Counted from the stretch's first letter, positions 7,433 to 17,257 are shown. The stretch is 43,149 nucleotides of DNA from Candidatus Hydrogenedentes bacterium ADurb.Bin170 (GCA_002070275.1 MWCY01000024.1:1-43149); one strand, 5' to 3'. The notes: a model not told the origin generated them from the letters alone. Program-made: numbers and translations.

Positions 7433-9955
7433 ATGCCTTCTGAAATTAAAACAGGAAAACTTTCTGCTCTGCTGATCCTTTTTTTATTGCTGGGAACAGG
7501 ATTCCTGTCCTGGTGGATGGCGCAGGCGCCTGCCCCTCTGAATGCGCAGGCTCCAAAGGAAGATTTTTCGGCAGAGCGTGCTTTAGAACATATTAAAATC
7601 ATGGCTAAAGAACCCCACCCTGCCAGCTCTCACGCCAATGATCGGGTTTTTGAGTACCTTCTGGATCAGGCTGCTGCTCTGGGCCTGGAAATCGAAGTGA
7701 TTGATACACCCTTCATTCACGAAGGACGGAATTCTGCTGAGTGGGGGCGTGCGATCCTCGGGCGTATACGCGGCACAGACTCTACCAAAGCCTTTGCCAT
7801 GGACGCGCATTTTGACTCAGTGCCTTACGGTTCCGGTGCTGCCGATGATCTTTCAGGCATTGCGACCATGCTGGAAACGGCGCGCGCATTGCAGGCCCGC
7901 GCTCCCCTTAAAAACGATTTGATCTTTGTTTTTGCCGATCAGGAAGAAGTGGGTGCCAATGGTGCCAAGGCATTCAGGCGCCACCCCTGGTTTAATGACG
8001 TAGGTGTCATGCTGGGTTTGGAAACCAGAGGTGTCTGCGGTCCTGCTCTCATGTTTGAAACCTCTCAGAACAACGGCAAACTCATCCGTGAGCTGAAAAA
8101 ATCCGGCGTCTCTGCCCGCGCCAATTCCATTATGTTCAGCGTCTACGACCGGCTTCCATTCGGAAGCGATTTCGGCCAGTACAAGCGTGCTGTACCGGGG
8201 TATAACGTTGCCTACATCGACGGATTCGGTTACTACCACACCCGTCTGGACAACCCGGAAAAAATCTCTCTTGCCAGCCTGCAGCACCATGGAGATTATG
8301 CACTGGGGCTGGCACTGCATCTTGGCAATATGGATCTCAATGATTTTTATGAGCCCAATGCCACTTTTTTCAATCCACTGGGCTCCTATATGATTGTGTA
8401 TCCCCAGTCCTGGGACAACGCCTTTACTTTTGCAGCACTGGTGCTGCTTGTTATTGCGCTGGTGATAAATCTTAAAAAGGGCGGAATTCGAATCTTTCGA
8501 TTTCTGGCCGCCCTGCTGGTGACAGTCTTAACCTTCATCCTGGCCGCCCTGCCCGGACTTTTATCGCTGATCGCTTTTGTGGTCTACCGCGAAGCAAGTC
8601 TGTATCAGAACACGCTCTACTGTCTGGGTATTATTGTCGCCGGGATGGGAATTATTCTGCTTATTTACGGACTTACAACCAAACTCCTGCGCGCCACCGA
8701 GCTTCTGGGAGCGGTACTCTGTTTTTGGGCGCTTCTTCTCTATCCTGCCCATAGCTGGCTTGCAGGGGGCGCCCACATTGTTATCTGGCCGATGATTTTC
8801 GGATCCGTCCTGCTTCTGGTGCTGGGACTCTTATATCGGGAGGGCAAGGACTTGCAGCCCGGTACTGTTCTTCTCCTGACTCTTCCTTTATTGCCCGTTT
8901 TGGCATTCCTGGTACCGCTTCTGCAGATGCTTTCCTTTACCTTGACTCCTATGGGTGCAGTGTTGATCAATCTTTTCCTGGTAATCATTGCCGGGCTTTT
9001 CGCCACACAAATTCAATTACTGGTTAAAAAACGCTTCCTCCTCGCCGGTGGCACCGTTTTTCTTGCAGGACTGCTTTTCTTTGGGTGGGGGCTTGCAGCC
9101 AACAGACCCGGTCCGGACAATTCCCGCCTGAATTCCCTCGCCTATGCCGTGAATTTTGACAGCGGCGAAGCGTGGTGGCTCAGCGCCGACCGGACTACCC
9201 GCGAGTGGTTCAAAGATATTGTAGGACGTGAGCTTCCCAAAGGGCTTTTTGAAAATGAAAGCCCCCTCGATGAATGGACATCCCAGTTCTTTCCGACAAC
9301 AGACCGGGCGCCGGCACCGGAGTTCCGTAGGGGAGATATGCGCCCGTATCTGAAGGCAAAAGCACCCGATCCCAATTTTGAGCCCTTCACCATGGAGGTT
9401 CTTGAAGACCGTCGGGAAGCAGGCAAAAGCCGGGTCACCATGCATATAGCGTCACCGCGTCTTGCCGGAGAAATCGCCCTTAAAAAAGTGTCAGCAGGTG
9501 CCGTATACAGTGCGGCATTGGACGGCGAGCCGATCGCAGGTAAAGATGAATCCTGGTCTTTCCATATGAATTTCCTGCCCGCCCGCGGTGCCACGCTAAC
9601 ATTGGAAGTGGACGCAGACGATGCACTTCGCTTCTTCGCCCGGGAAGAGTCCTGGGTTCTGCCTGTGTTTGAACAATACAAACCGCGCACCGCGTCTATG
9701 GCTGCCGAGCCCAACCGTGTTATCGACTATTACAGCCGGCTTCACAGCGAACACTGCTATTCGCTGGCGACTGTCGTTCCGAAAGCATTACCCCCGGAAA
9801 TCGCTCCCGAAGGCGCATCCGCCGATGAGACTGGCACGGAAGAGGGTGTGTCTGCTGAAACACCTGATGCCGGAGGCGGCGGCGAGGTGGAAAGCCTGAG
9901 CGAAACGGAAGATGAAACGCCCGACTCAGAACAGACTGAATCAGCGGCAACATGA
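7433..9955 (+). CDS. Membrane-anchored M28-family metallopeptidase with a multi-span domain
   Basis: 840 residues, start supported by AAGGAG before the ATG. Residues 8-28 form a signal anchor. The M28 aminopeptidase domain (about 40-290) shows the zinc ligands and catalytic residues in order: AHFDSV (H126, D128), GAADDLSG, FADQEEVGA (catalytic and ligand Glu), GLETRG and YYHTRLDNPEKI. Residues 325-560 contain about seven or eight hydrophobic segments, then an extracytoplasmic domain (570-780) and an acidic Glu/Asp/Thr tail (785-840). The layout resembles the endoplasmic-reticulum/vacuolar M28 membrane proteases of eukaryotes and some bacterial relatives. Likely role: aminopeptidase at the outer face of the cytoplasmic membrane. 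Confidence 0.88.
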   Translation: MPSEIKTGKLSALLILFLLLGTGFLSWWMAQAPAPLNAQAPKEDFSAERALEHIKIMAKEPHPASSHANDRVFEYLLDQAAALGLEIEVIDTPFIHEGRNSAEWGRAILGRIRGTDSTKAFAMDAHFDSVPYGSGAADDLSGIATMLETARALQARAPLKNDLIFVFADQEEVGANGAKAFRRHPWFNDVGVMLGLETRGVCGPALMFETSQNNGKLIRELKKSGVSARANSIMFSVYDRLPFGSDFGQYKRAVPGYNVAYIDGFGYYHTRLDNPEKISLASLQHHGDYALGLALHLGNMDLNDFYEPNATFFNPLGSYMIVYPQSWDNAFTFAALVLLVIALVINLKKGGIRIFRFLAALLVTVLTFILAALPGLLSLIAFVVYREASLYQNTLYCLGIIVAGMGIILLIYGLTTKLLRATELLGAVLCFWALLLYPAHSWLAGGAHIVIWPMIFGSVLLLVLGLLYREGKDLQPGTVLLLTLPLLPVLAFLVPLLQMLSFTLTPMGAVLINLFLVIIAGLFATQIQLLVKKRFLLAGGTVFLAGLLFFGWGLAANRPGPDNSRLNSLAYAVNFDSGEAWWLSADRTTREWFKDIVGRELPKGLFENESPLDEWTSQFFPTTDRAPAPEFRRGDMRPYLKAKAPDPNFEPFTMEVLEDRREAGKSRVTMHIASPRLAGEIALKKVSAGAVYSAALDGEPIAGKDESWSFHMNFLPARGATLTLEVDADDALRFFAREESWVLPVFEQYKPRTASMAAEPNRVIDYYSRLHSEHCYSLATVVPKALPPEIAPEGASADETGTEEGVSAETPDAGGGGEVESLSETEDETPDSEQTESAAT

Positions 9956-10008
9956 TCTTTTCAGACATCCATGCCTTGCGCTGTTTACGGCTTCTTTTCT
10001 GAAGCAAA

Positions 10009-10062
10009 AAAGCGGGGTGCGTACCATAGCGTCCGGACGTGTCTCCGCTTTAGCCTTTTTTA
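10009..10062 (+). terminator. Possible terminator after the M28 gene
   Basis: AAAGCGG (10009-10015) pairs with CCGCTTT (10045-10051) and a run of six T follows within a few bases. The loop is about 29 bases and contains a small GTCCGGAC palindrome. Confidence 0.45.
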
Positions 10063-10168
10063 CGCCCGACCTGCTACAATCATGATAAGAAGATTCGGGG
10101 TCTTTTCACCTGCACAGCCCCGGCAATTCGATCTGTTTCTCTGAAAAAACATTCGGGTCGTTTTTATC

Positions 10169-12325
10169 ATGATATCGTCTAATACTCAGGAAAAACCTGT
10201 ACGCACAGCCGCCCTTGCTGCCGAACCGCGCAATCTATACCTGATCAGCCTGCTTCTGGTAGGTGTCATCACATTCTTTTTTTATTTCAGCATGACCGGC
10301 GTCCCGCTGCAGGGCGGAGATCTGGAGCTGCTCGTACTCCCCCGGTATCTGCACAAGCCGATCAGCAGTGCCGCACTCCAGCAGGAGCTGCCCAATGCGC
10401 CTGCCGCAAGAGCCGTATTAACTTTTTTGTGGTCTCTCTCAGATGGATCCGCGAAGAACCTTCGTCTCTTTTGCCTCGTGCTTCATGTACTGTCCGCGCT
10501 TTATTTCTTCGGAATTGTACGACGCTGGACAGGAAAACCAACATCTGTTATCCCGCCTTTACTGGGTGGCTTTCTTTTCTGCGTGCTTCCGACTGTGCCG
10601 CCGCTGCTGGCAGGTGCCTCCGGTCTGTCGCAGCTTCTGGGCACTTTCTTTGCCCTCATTTGTGCCAATTCCTACCTTGCCGTTACGGAAGATCCGGACC
10701 GTCGCAGACCGCTGCACCTTTTCGCAACACTCGCTTTCGCTCTGTTGGCGGCAGGATCCTATTACGGGCTCATCGCCCTGCCTCTTGTTCTTCTGCTGCT
10801 TGATGCGACACGGCTTGAAAAGCACCGTGAAACAAGAATGTCACCCGACTGGATCATGCTCTTCTCCGTCACAGGCGTCCTGGCGGCCCTCGGAATAGTT
10901 GTCTGCTTTTCAGACTCATTTTCTTTCCGACGTTTATATATCCCCTATCATCTGCTGTTCATGGTATGCATCCTTTTTCTGATAAGGACGCTTCTTCTCT
11001 TCCGGAGTAAAATTTTAAAAAACATACTGCTTGTTTTACTGAACCTTCTGCTCATTGCAAGTGCTGTCATTTCCTTTCAGCAGACTATGGCATTTTGGGA
11101 ACCCTTGAGCCGTATCGAAAAAACGGATGCTCCCGATAAAATCATGCGCGGTGCTTTGCAGTGTATTGCACTTGCAGAAAAAGAGGATATTCCGGCTGAG
11201 CGAATCGATCAATTGCGCCAGGCAGCGACACTCTGGAAAACATCGCCGCCCGACTTGAGCGGTGAGGGCATATATAAGCTTGCCTTTGCGCGAGTTCTGG
11301 AAGAAACGAATGCTCCTGACGAAGCTCTTGCACACTATGCCGAACTGCGGGAGCACTTTTCTTTCACTGAAAACGGGCTGGAAGGTGCAGCCGGAATGGC
11401 AAGACTTCAGGAGCCAGGAGAAAATGCCTCTTTTATTCTGGAGCTGCTGGAAAGTATTTCAAGACACAGGGACCTTTCGCAGGCGGAGGAACTGCAATCG
11501 GCCCTGACCCATATGCGCCTCGGTGATGCCCGAAATGCCGCCCTTCATTTTTCACGGCTGTCCGGGCTGCATCCTCAATCTCCTGAAGGACAACTGCGCG
11601 AACAGAGTCTGAAGATCCGCAGTACCATTGACGCCCTGGCAGAAGAGTCCCAAAAGAAAATCGAGGCTGATGCCAAATCCATGGAAGGGTTTGTCAGCCT
11701 TGCAGAAAGCCACTTGCTTGCCGGAAATCATCTTCAGGCTTTTTACTGGCTGGAATTTGCCCTCAGACGGGATTCCTCTGTCCCGAAAGCCTGGGAATTG
11801 CTGGGCGTTCTCAGTGCAATGAAAGGCGCCGAAAAGAATTTTGTTGAGAAATGGGGCGCCTTAAAAGCAGCCGATGACAAGGCCTGGATTGATCTTGCCC
11901 ATAAATCTGCTTTCTCTCAGGCCTGGGATGCTGCCTTTGTCTATTTGAATCAGCCCGGAAAGTCACCCGATTTTTCTGCTGAAGAATTAATGGCTGTTTT
12001 TTCTTTGGAGCAGAAACGGCTTGATCAGGCCGAAAGCTGGTTTTTAAAAGCGGCGGACCTGATGCCTGATTCATTTCGCCCCAGACTGTTTCTCGCAGAT
12101 CTGGCTCTCGTGCGGCAGGACAAAGAAAAAGCAGAAGAATGGCTTAAGGCTGCCCGGGATCTTCAGGCGCCGCAAGCCGAACTTGATCGGCGGGAAACCG
12201 TTCTGAAGACGGGGCTGCCCGCGCCAAATGCGGTGCCTGATTCCGGGGTGCCTGTTCCGGCGCTGCCTGCGTCGCCTAACACCGGTGCAAGTCCCGGGGT
12301 ACCTATGCGTACACTGATAGAGTGA
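10169..12325 (+). CDS. Membrane protein with C-terminal TPR repeats
   Basis: 718 residues. Residues 20-310 contain about eight to ten hydrophobic spans, resembling the membrane part of PMT/O-antigen-ligase-like TPR proteins of PVC-type bacteria, although no catalytic motif is recognised. From about 340 to 690 the protein is alpha-helical with degenerate tetratricopeptide repeats (for example LAESHLLAGNHLQAFYWLEF, and LDQAESWFLKAADLMPDSFR). A Pro/Ala/Gly-rich tail (APNAVPDSGVPVPALP) ends it. The ribosome site at 10169 is weak, so the start is uncertain. Its stop overlaps a GTG of the mgtC-like gene region, so the two are probably co-transcribed. Function unknown; scaffolding or glycosylation of envelope proteins is possible. 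Confidence 0.75.
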   Translation: MISSNTQEKPVRTAALAAEPRNLYLISLLLVGVITFFFYFSMTGVPLQGGDLELLVLPRYLHKPISSAALQQELPNAPAARAVLTFLWSLSDGSAKNLRLFCLVLHVLSALYFFGIVRRWTGKPTSVIPPLLGGFLFCVLPTVPPLLAGASGLSQLLGTFFALICANSYLAVTEDPDRRRPLHLFATLAFALLAAGSYYGLIALPLVLLLLDATRLEKHRETRMSPDWIMLFSVTGVLAALGIVVCFSDSFSFRRLYIPYHLLFMVCILFLIRTLLLFRSKILKNILLVLLNLLLIASAVISFQQTMAFWEPLSRIEKTDAPDKIMRGALQCIALAEKEDIPAERIDQLRQAATLWKTSPPDLSGEGIYKLAFARVLEETNAPDEALAHYAELREHFSFTENGLEGAAGMARLQEPGENASFILELLESISRHRDLSQAEELQSALTHMRLGDARNAALHFSRLSGLHPQSPEGQLREQSLKIRSTIDALAEESQKKIEADAKSMEGFVSLAESHLLAGNHLQAFYWLEFALRRDSSVPKAWELLGVLSAMKGAEKNFVEKWGALKAADDKAWIDLAHKSAFSQAWDAAFVYLNQPGKSPDFSAEELMAVFSLEQKRLDQAESWFLKAADLMPDSFRPRLFLADLALVRQDKEKAEEWLKAARDLQAPQAELDRRETVLKTGLPAPNAVPDSGVPVPALPASPNTGASPGVPMRTLIE

Positions 12326-12354
12326 AGCCGGATCGGGGCAAAGGATCAAAAGAG

Positions 12355-13077
12355 ATGGAGTACTTTCTGACAGACACAGGCTTTCATATAGAAGCGGAAA
12401 ACTGGCTGGAAGTGCTGTTCAAACTTCTCGCATCCCTCTTCCTCGCATCCGTCATAGGTATCGAAAGGCAGCGTAAAGGGCGGAGTGCAGGTCTGCGTAC
12501 TCATGTGCTGGTAGCGCTTGGATCCACGCTCCTGATGCTCGTGAGCGCATACATGTATGAAACTTTCGGAGCAGCCGCACAGCCCTTTGACCAGGCACGG
12601 ATTGCGGCAGGAATTATGACCGGCATCGGTTTCCTCGGAGCAGGAACCATTATCACATCCGGGCATGATAAACTGGGGCTCACAACGGCCGCAACGGTGT
12701 GGTTCACTGCAGCGCTGGGCATTGCTGTGGGGGCGGGATACCTCATCACAGCCTGCCTTGCCACCGCTTTCGTTCTGGCTGTTGTCATAGGCTTCGCAGC
12801 GCTCTCCCCTCTGCTTCCTCAGTACGGATCCTTTCTGCTGAGCATGCAGCTTCCCGCTTCGGAAGGAGATATCTCCCGAATTCTCCGACATATCGAAGAG
12901 GCAGGCAGGTTTGAAGTGCATACTACAGCCATACAAAGCCTGGAGGAAGGACACAGGCTTCAGTATACCTTCCATATCCACAGTCGATCCGACAAGGATT
13001 TCTTTCGTCTCACAGAAATGCTGCACCGCCATTACAGCCAGGCTGCTAACGTCAGTCTTGAGCGCATCCAGCTGTAA
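12355..13077 (+). CDS. MgtC/SapB-family membrane protein
   Basis: 240 residues from ATG 12355. The family signature is clear: LASVIGIERQRKGRSAGLRTHVLVALGSTLLML, then ARIAAGIMTGIGFLGAGTIITSG and TTAATVWFTAALGIAVGAGY, giving about four or five membrane spans, followed by a soluble C-terminal domain of about 80 residues with an ACT-like pattern. MgtC homologues are linked to growth in low magnesium and to control of membrane ATP synthase, but the role outside pathogens is unsettled. An earlier in-frame GTG at 12322 overlaps the TPR gene's stop; I prefer 12355 because the family alignment begins there. Confidence 0.9.
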   Translation: MEYFLTDTGFHIEAENWLEVLFKLLASLFLASVIGIERQRKGRSAGLRTHVLVALGSTLLMLVSAYMYETFGAAAQPFDQARIAAGIMTGIGFLGAGTIITSGHDKLGLTTAATVWFTAALGIAVGAGYLITACLATAFVLAVVIGFAALSPLLPQYGSFLLSMQLPASEGDISRILRHIEEAGRFEVHTTAIQSLEEGHRLQYTFHIHSRSDKDFFRLTEMLHRHYSQAANVSLERIQL

Positions 13078-13140
13078 AATCGCAGCCTGATCAGAACCCT
13101 CTTTTTTTCACGGGGAGCCGTCGGAAAAAAGGCTGTACCT

Positions 13141-13184
13141 GAACAAAAAGAACCTCCGGCAACAGTGTCATCTGCTGCCGGAGG
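13141..13184 (-). terminator. Intrinsic terminator of the PKD/PhoPQ gene, probably bidirectional
   Basis: CCTCCGGCA (13153-13161) pairs perfectly with TGCCGGAGG (13176-13184). On the minus strand the stem is followed by TTCTTTTTG, a good T tract; on the plus strand a weaker T-rich stretch (CAGTTTCATTTT) follows, so it may also end mgtC transcription. Confidence 0.7.
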
Positions 13185-13225
13185 CAGTTTCATTTTGCAG
13201 GGTACAACCTGCCCTGAGTCCGGAC

Positions 13226-16200
13226 TCAGGGAAGCAGCAACTGCATATTCATGTATTCAGGGATATCCCACCGGGCGCTTAAACTGCTGCTCGCAGTCTG
13301 AATAACAACTGTCAGCGGCTCGCCCTCATAGACAACATTGAGCGTATTGCGCTTTGAATCCGTCAAAGCATTGTTGTTCGTTACATTTAACAGCACTTCC
13401 GAGGTGAAGGTGCTGATGGTGGAATTAAGCAGGAAACTCAAGGTCTCATAGGGATCCTGCGAGGTGCCGAAAACCAGGCCAGGCACGGGGTACCTCATCT
13501 GATCCAGCGTCATATCAAAACGCGTGATACCCGGTGCTGCCGGTACATAAGCAGAACGATACTCATTGCGCCCGTCAGAAAATACCAGCGCCGTACCGCG
13601 GGAAAGACCGGTGCGCGCTGTCGCAACGGCTTCCCTCAAGTTAAGGGAATCATAGAGTGCTTCACGCAGCAGCGGCATACCCGTAGACAAGTCGGCATCG
13701 CTGGTAAGATTGGGGATATCAACACCTGAAATGCCGCCCAGATTAATGCCTGTACGCCCGAAGGTCAGCCCTGCATAGGTAAACACTGTATGCGGAATGC
13801 CCTGATCCGGAATGTACATGACAGCACACTGGTAAGGCGCTATCTTCAATCCCATAGACTCATTCACCGTGGCGCTGTGCATCGAATGAATCCTCGGCGC
13901 CTGGTCTTTAATCAGATTGCCGTATGCCGCCGTCGAATAAATACCGGAAGCGCTGGACGCATGGATTATGGCGGCATGTGCCATATTGAGCATGTCTTTG
14001 GTCACGGTCACTTTACGCGCCCGTGCTATGCCGCGTATCTCTTCCTGCAGTCGGTTATCCAGAACATTTCCTTCAAGCTCTTCCCAGATATCCAGCAGCA
14101 CTTCCTGAGAAAGTCCGGATGCCGCGATGATTGCAGGAACAGCATCGTTGATCTGATCGCCAAGCACTTCTCCGTAATAGCGCCCCATTTCATAAGGCGT
14201 GCCATACACCACAGCGACAGGAAGTTTAGTTTCGCTGAAGGGTACTGCATCGGGCCGCTCGGTATTGGCGAGATACCCTGTAAATTCAGGATAAACAATT
14301 TCGCCGTTCACAATAGGAAGCGTCCGGACACCGGTTGTGAACACCAGATTGGGAACAGGAATACCCGGAATTGCCAGCGTGCTTGTGTTCGCATATTCCA
14401 GCTGAATAAAGAAGGCGGTGTAATGCCCGGCCTTAGGTGCGGGCGGCAGTGCACGATACACTGTGCTGCCGGAAGTTGGCGACAGCGTGGTATAAGTCCA
14501 CTCAACGCCCTGTTCTTTCATGACTTCATTCCTGAAGTCCCTCTTATCAGAGGTTGCCTGACACAGACGCACCCGGACAGGCAGCCGTTGAGGAGATACC
14601 CGGACGACAATAGCCCCGTCCTGCTCGAAACTTTCGGTAAATCCCGGAAGTGCTTCTCTTTGGGTCACACTGAGATACCAGGCGAAAAATTTACCCAGGG
14701 GATTTTCGGGATCAGAAATGTCCACCCCGTCGATGCCGCCAAGATCATGACCTGCATTCGGAATGTAGCAAAGATGTTTATCCCCTTTAAGGTCATTGAA
14801 ATAGAACTGTGTCGAGTCAGGAACAAAGAACTGATCGCCGGTGCCGTTCATCATAAATTTCGGCATCGGATAGCTGCCTTTAAGCGCATACTCATAGGGA
14901 TCAATCCGGTTCAGAAGCGACTGCGCCTCTTTCGAAATCGTTCCGTCTTGCTCATTGGGAAGCAGCTGATCAAACACACCTTCCTGCGCATAGGGATAAA
15001 TGGCAGGTGCCCAGTAGCCATACGACTTGCGGTGGTGTGCCAGATGCTCATCCATATTCAGCACGTTAATCACAATGGGGGCGATCGCTTTAATACGGGA
15101 GTCGGCAGCACCGGTCAGCCAGGTTGTCCAGCCCCGTTTTGATGCGCCGGCAACGACAAAACCGTCCAGTGTAATGCCATTTTTGGCGAGGACATCTTCA
15201 GCCGTATCCATGCCCTTCACCGCTGATTTAACCATGGGGAAAAGAGCGGGCCACTGGAAATTCGGCTTACCCTCTGTTTCCCGATATGCCTTCAAATACT
15301 CATCGTAAGAGTAGGCGATAATATCGTCCTCGGTACGGCGGCGCAGGATGATATCTTCTCCGCTGTAATTATCCTGCCGCCCGGCGGGGATCACTTCATC
15401 CAGAAAAACAATGGGCTGGCAGGGGATATTGCGAATATGAACGATGGTGGTACCGGACAGCACAGACATCCGCGCAAAAGCAGGCTCCACTTTCGCCGGA
15501 GAGGTGCGACTGCCGCCATCAATGAACAACATGGCTGTTTTCGTCAGTTTAACAGCAGGCTCGAAAATGGTCATGGGATGGAACCATTCAACATAATCCG
15601 GATGGACACTGTTATCGGGGTTCCACCGCTGGGAGGTCATTTTATCAATGAGATAGACGGTACCTGCTGTCCTTCCGTCAACCCGGAGCGGCTCTACCCG
15701 CGGCGTGGAATATGTATAGGCGCCATCATTAAGGGCAACATAGTGTTCGAGATCAAGGAGGCCGTTGTCCTCTTCGTCCTCGCCCTCGCCTGTGTCTATT
15801 GTATCAACTATGGAAATATACCCTTCCCGGGTGAATGTGTCGGTCAATCCATCCGGATCGCCGCCCGTCACAGTAAGCGTGACAGTATACAGTCCTTTTT
15901 TCGTATAGACATGGGTCGGATGCTGCACCGTGCTGGTGTTACCGTCGCCGAAATCCCACGCCCACGCCACATTGCCGTCATGACCGGGAACAGACCGATC
16001 TGTGAAGCGGATTGGAGCATCCACTTTCTGCTTGGTGGGCGCAGCGGTAAAATTTGCCTTGGGAGCACGGTAAGTGAGCGTTAGCGTCTTTTCCTTTGAG
16101 CTGTATCCCTTTTCTGTCTGCACGCTCAGCGTTACTTTAAACTCGCCCTTGCCGTTGTACCGGTGCACAGGAGATGCTTCATTGCTGATCGTACCATCGC

Positions 16201-17257
16201 CGAAATTCCAGCTGCGGTCGGTAATGGTGCCTGTCCCCGGGTGGGAACGATCATAAAAACGAATCTCCTCTTTTACGTAGAGTGCCCCTGCATCGGATTC
16301 AAAACTGAAATCCGCAACCGGACCGCTGCCGGAACGGACGATCACAAAGTTTTCTTTAACCGATTCAAGCAAACCATGGCTGGTTTTCAGCTGCAGCGTT
16401 ACCGTAAAGACGCCTGTTTTCGCATAGCGATGAACGGCTGTTTTTTCTTTGGAAAAATTAGTTTCCGTGCCATCGCCAAAGATCCATTTCCGGCCTGTGA
16501 CTGTAATGTTGTCCAGCGAAGAACGGTCTGTAAAAATAACTTCTTCCCCAAGACCCGGCGCCTTGGTGGAGACATCAAAATCAACATGTGCCGCCGGGTT
16601 TTCAACACGGATCAATGCCGACTGCAATACCGTGCGTTTTATGTTTTCACTGGTCTGGATGGTCAGACGAACATCATAAACGCCCGGCCGTTCGTAAACA
16701 TGCACCGGATTGATTGCCGTTGACTCGTTGCCGTCTCCAAACTCCCATTTCCAGGAAACAAGCCTTCCGGCTTTCTCGGACACCTGACTTGCGTCGATGA
16801 ACTCAACCGCTTTTCCCAGCGCCACCTGGCTCTGCCGGACATAAAAATCAGCCTGGGCAATCTCTTCCGCAACCACCTCCACTGTCTTGGGGGACGCCGG
16901 ATTTGCGTGAAGACGAAGGGTGCCCGTATTCAAACCCATCGCAAGCTTATCCCGATCAATACGCACCCTGATCTGCAGATCGTGATAAGGCCCCTGACTG
17001 ATGCAGCCGTCTTTGAAATCCAGACAATTCTGCGGAATAATCCAGGGCTGATCGGCAGAAACTTCCAAAGGCTCCGTACGGGTGCCTGTGTGGTTCACAT
17101 GCACAGCCAGTCCGTCTTCCGTGCGGTCATGTCCGAAATCAAGCGTATCTTTGGAAAGCACCAGTTCCACGCCCACTTGCGGCGGACAGCCGGGCAGTAT
17201 CAACGCCATAAGGAACAAACCGGCGATCATGCCGGCAACTGTACGCCTGTTCTTCAT
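13226..17257 (-). CDS. Giant lipoprotein: four PKD domains + PhoPQ-activated pathogenicity-related domain + C45/Ntn-hydrolase-like domain
   Basis: 1343 residues from the ATG at 17257, which has AAGGAGT 8 bases upstream. The N-terminus ends in LILPGC, a lipobox-like site (Cys24). Residues 134-470 hold four PKD repeats, each with WxFGDG followed by a HxY strand (WEFGDGNES, WIFGDGTE, WNFGDGTI, WDFGDGNT). An acidic linker (DTGEGEDEEDNG) leads to a PhoPQ-related alpha/beta-hydrolase-type domain (about 500-930) with LEHYVALNDGAYTY, the nucleophile elbow GASKRGW near residue 703, and GTGDQFFVPDS and NAGHDLGG late in the fold. Residues 1010-1300 resemble the C45 acyltransferase/phospholipase-B-like Ntn group (YGTPYEMGRYYGE, FTYAGLTFGRTGINLGGISG), but the usual nucleophile Cys is not seen at SGIYSTAAYG. 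Probably a surface hydrolase on peptide or amide substrates. It has its own promoter and terminator. Confidence 0.85.
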   Translation of the reverse strand: MKNRRTVAGMIAGLFLMALILPGCPPQVGVELVLSKDTLDFGHDRTEDGLAVHVNHTGTRTEPLEVSADQPWIIPQNCLDFKDGCISQGPYHDLQIRVRIDRDKLAMGLNTGTLRLHANPASPKTVEVVAEEIAQADFYVRQSQVALGKAVEFIDASQVSEKAGRLVSWKWEFGDGNESTAINPVHVYERPGVYDVRLTIQTSENIKRTVLQSALIRVENPAAHVDFDVSTKAPGLGEEVIFTDRSSLDNITVTGRKWIFGDGTETNFSKEKTAVHRYAKTGVFTVTLQLKTSHGLLESVKENFVIVRSGSGPVADFSFESDAGALYVKEEIRFYDRSHPGTGTITDRSWNFGDGTISNEASPVHRYNGKGEFKVTLSVQTEKGYSSKEKTLTLTYRAPKANFTAAPTKQKVDAPIRFTDRSVPGHDGNVAWAWDFGDGNTSTVQHPTHVYTKKGLYTVTLTVTGGDPDGLTDTFTREGYISIVDTIDTGEGEDEEDNGLLDLEHYVALNDGAYTYSTPRVEPLRVDGRTAGTVYLIDKMTSQRWNPDNSVHPDYVEWFHPMTIFEPAVKLTKTAMLFIDGGSRTSPAKVEPAFARMSVLSGTTIVHIRNIPCQPIVFLDEVIPAGRQDNYSGEDIILRRRTEDDIIAYSYDEYLKAYRETEGKPNFQWPALFPMVKSAVKGMDTAEDVLAKNGITLDGFVVAGASKRGWTTWLTGAADSRIKAIAPIVINVLNMDEHLAHHRKSYGYWAPAIYPYAQEGVFDQLLPNEQDGTISKEAQSLLNRIDPYEYALKGSYPMPKFMMNGTGDQFFVPDSTQFYFNDLKGDKHLCYIPNAGHDLGGIDGVDISDPENPLGKFFAWYLSVTQREALPGFTESFEQDGAIVVRVSPQRLPVRVRLCQATSDKRDFRNEVMKEQGVEWTYTTLSPTSGSTVYRALPPAPKAGHYTAFFIQLEYANTSTLAIPGIPVPNLVFTTGVRTLPIVNGEIVYPEFTGYLANTERPDAVPFSETKLPVAVVYGTPYEMGRYYGEVLGDQINDAVPAIIAASGLSQEVLLDIWEELEGNVLDNRLQEEIRGIARARKVTVTKDMLNMAHAAIIHASSASGIYSTAAYGNLIKDQAPRIHSMHSATVNESMGLKIAPYQCAVMYIPDQGIPHTVFTYAGLTFGRTGINLGGISGVDIPNLTSDADLSTGMPLLREALYDSLNLREAVATARTGLSRGTALVFSDGRNEYRSAYVPAAPGITRFDMTLDQMRYPVPGLVFGTSQDPYETLSFLLNSTISTFTSEVLLNVTNNNALTDSKRNTLNVVYEGEPLTVVIQTASSSLSARWDIPEYMNMQLLLP

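Noticed and set aside
12346-13032. 228-codon minus-strand open frame
   Set aside because: Antisense to the clear MgtC family gene; composition (many Cys, His, Ser) is that of a shadow frame.
13790-15142. 450-codon plus-strand open frame
   Set aside because: It lies wholly antisense to the PKD/PhoPQ gene, whose frame carries unmistakable domains, and its translation has no recognisable domain or ribosome site.
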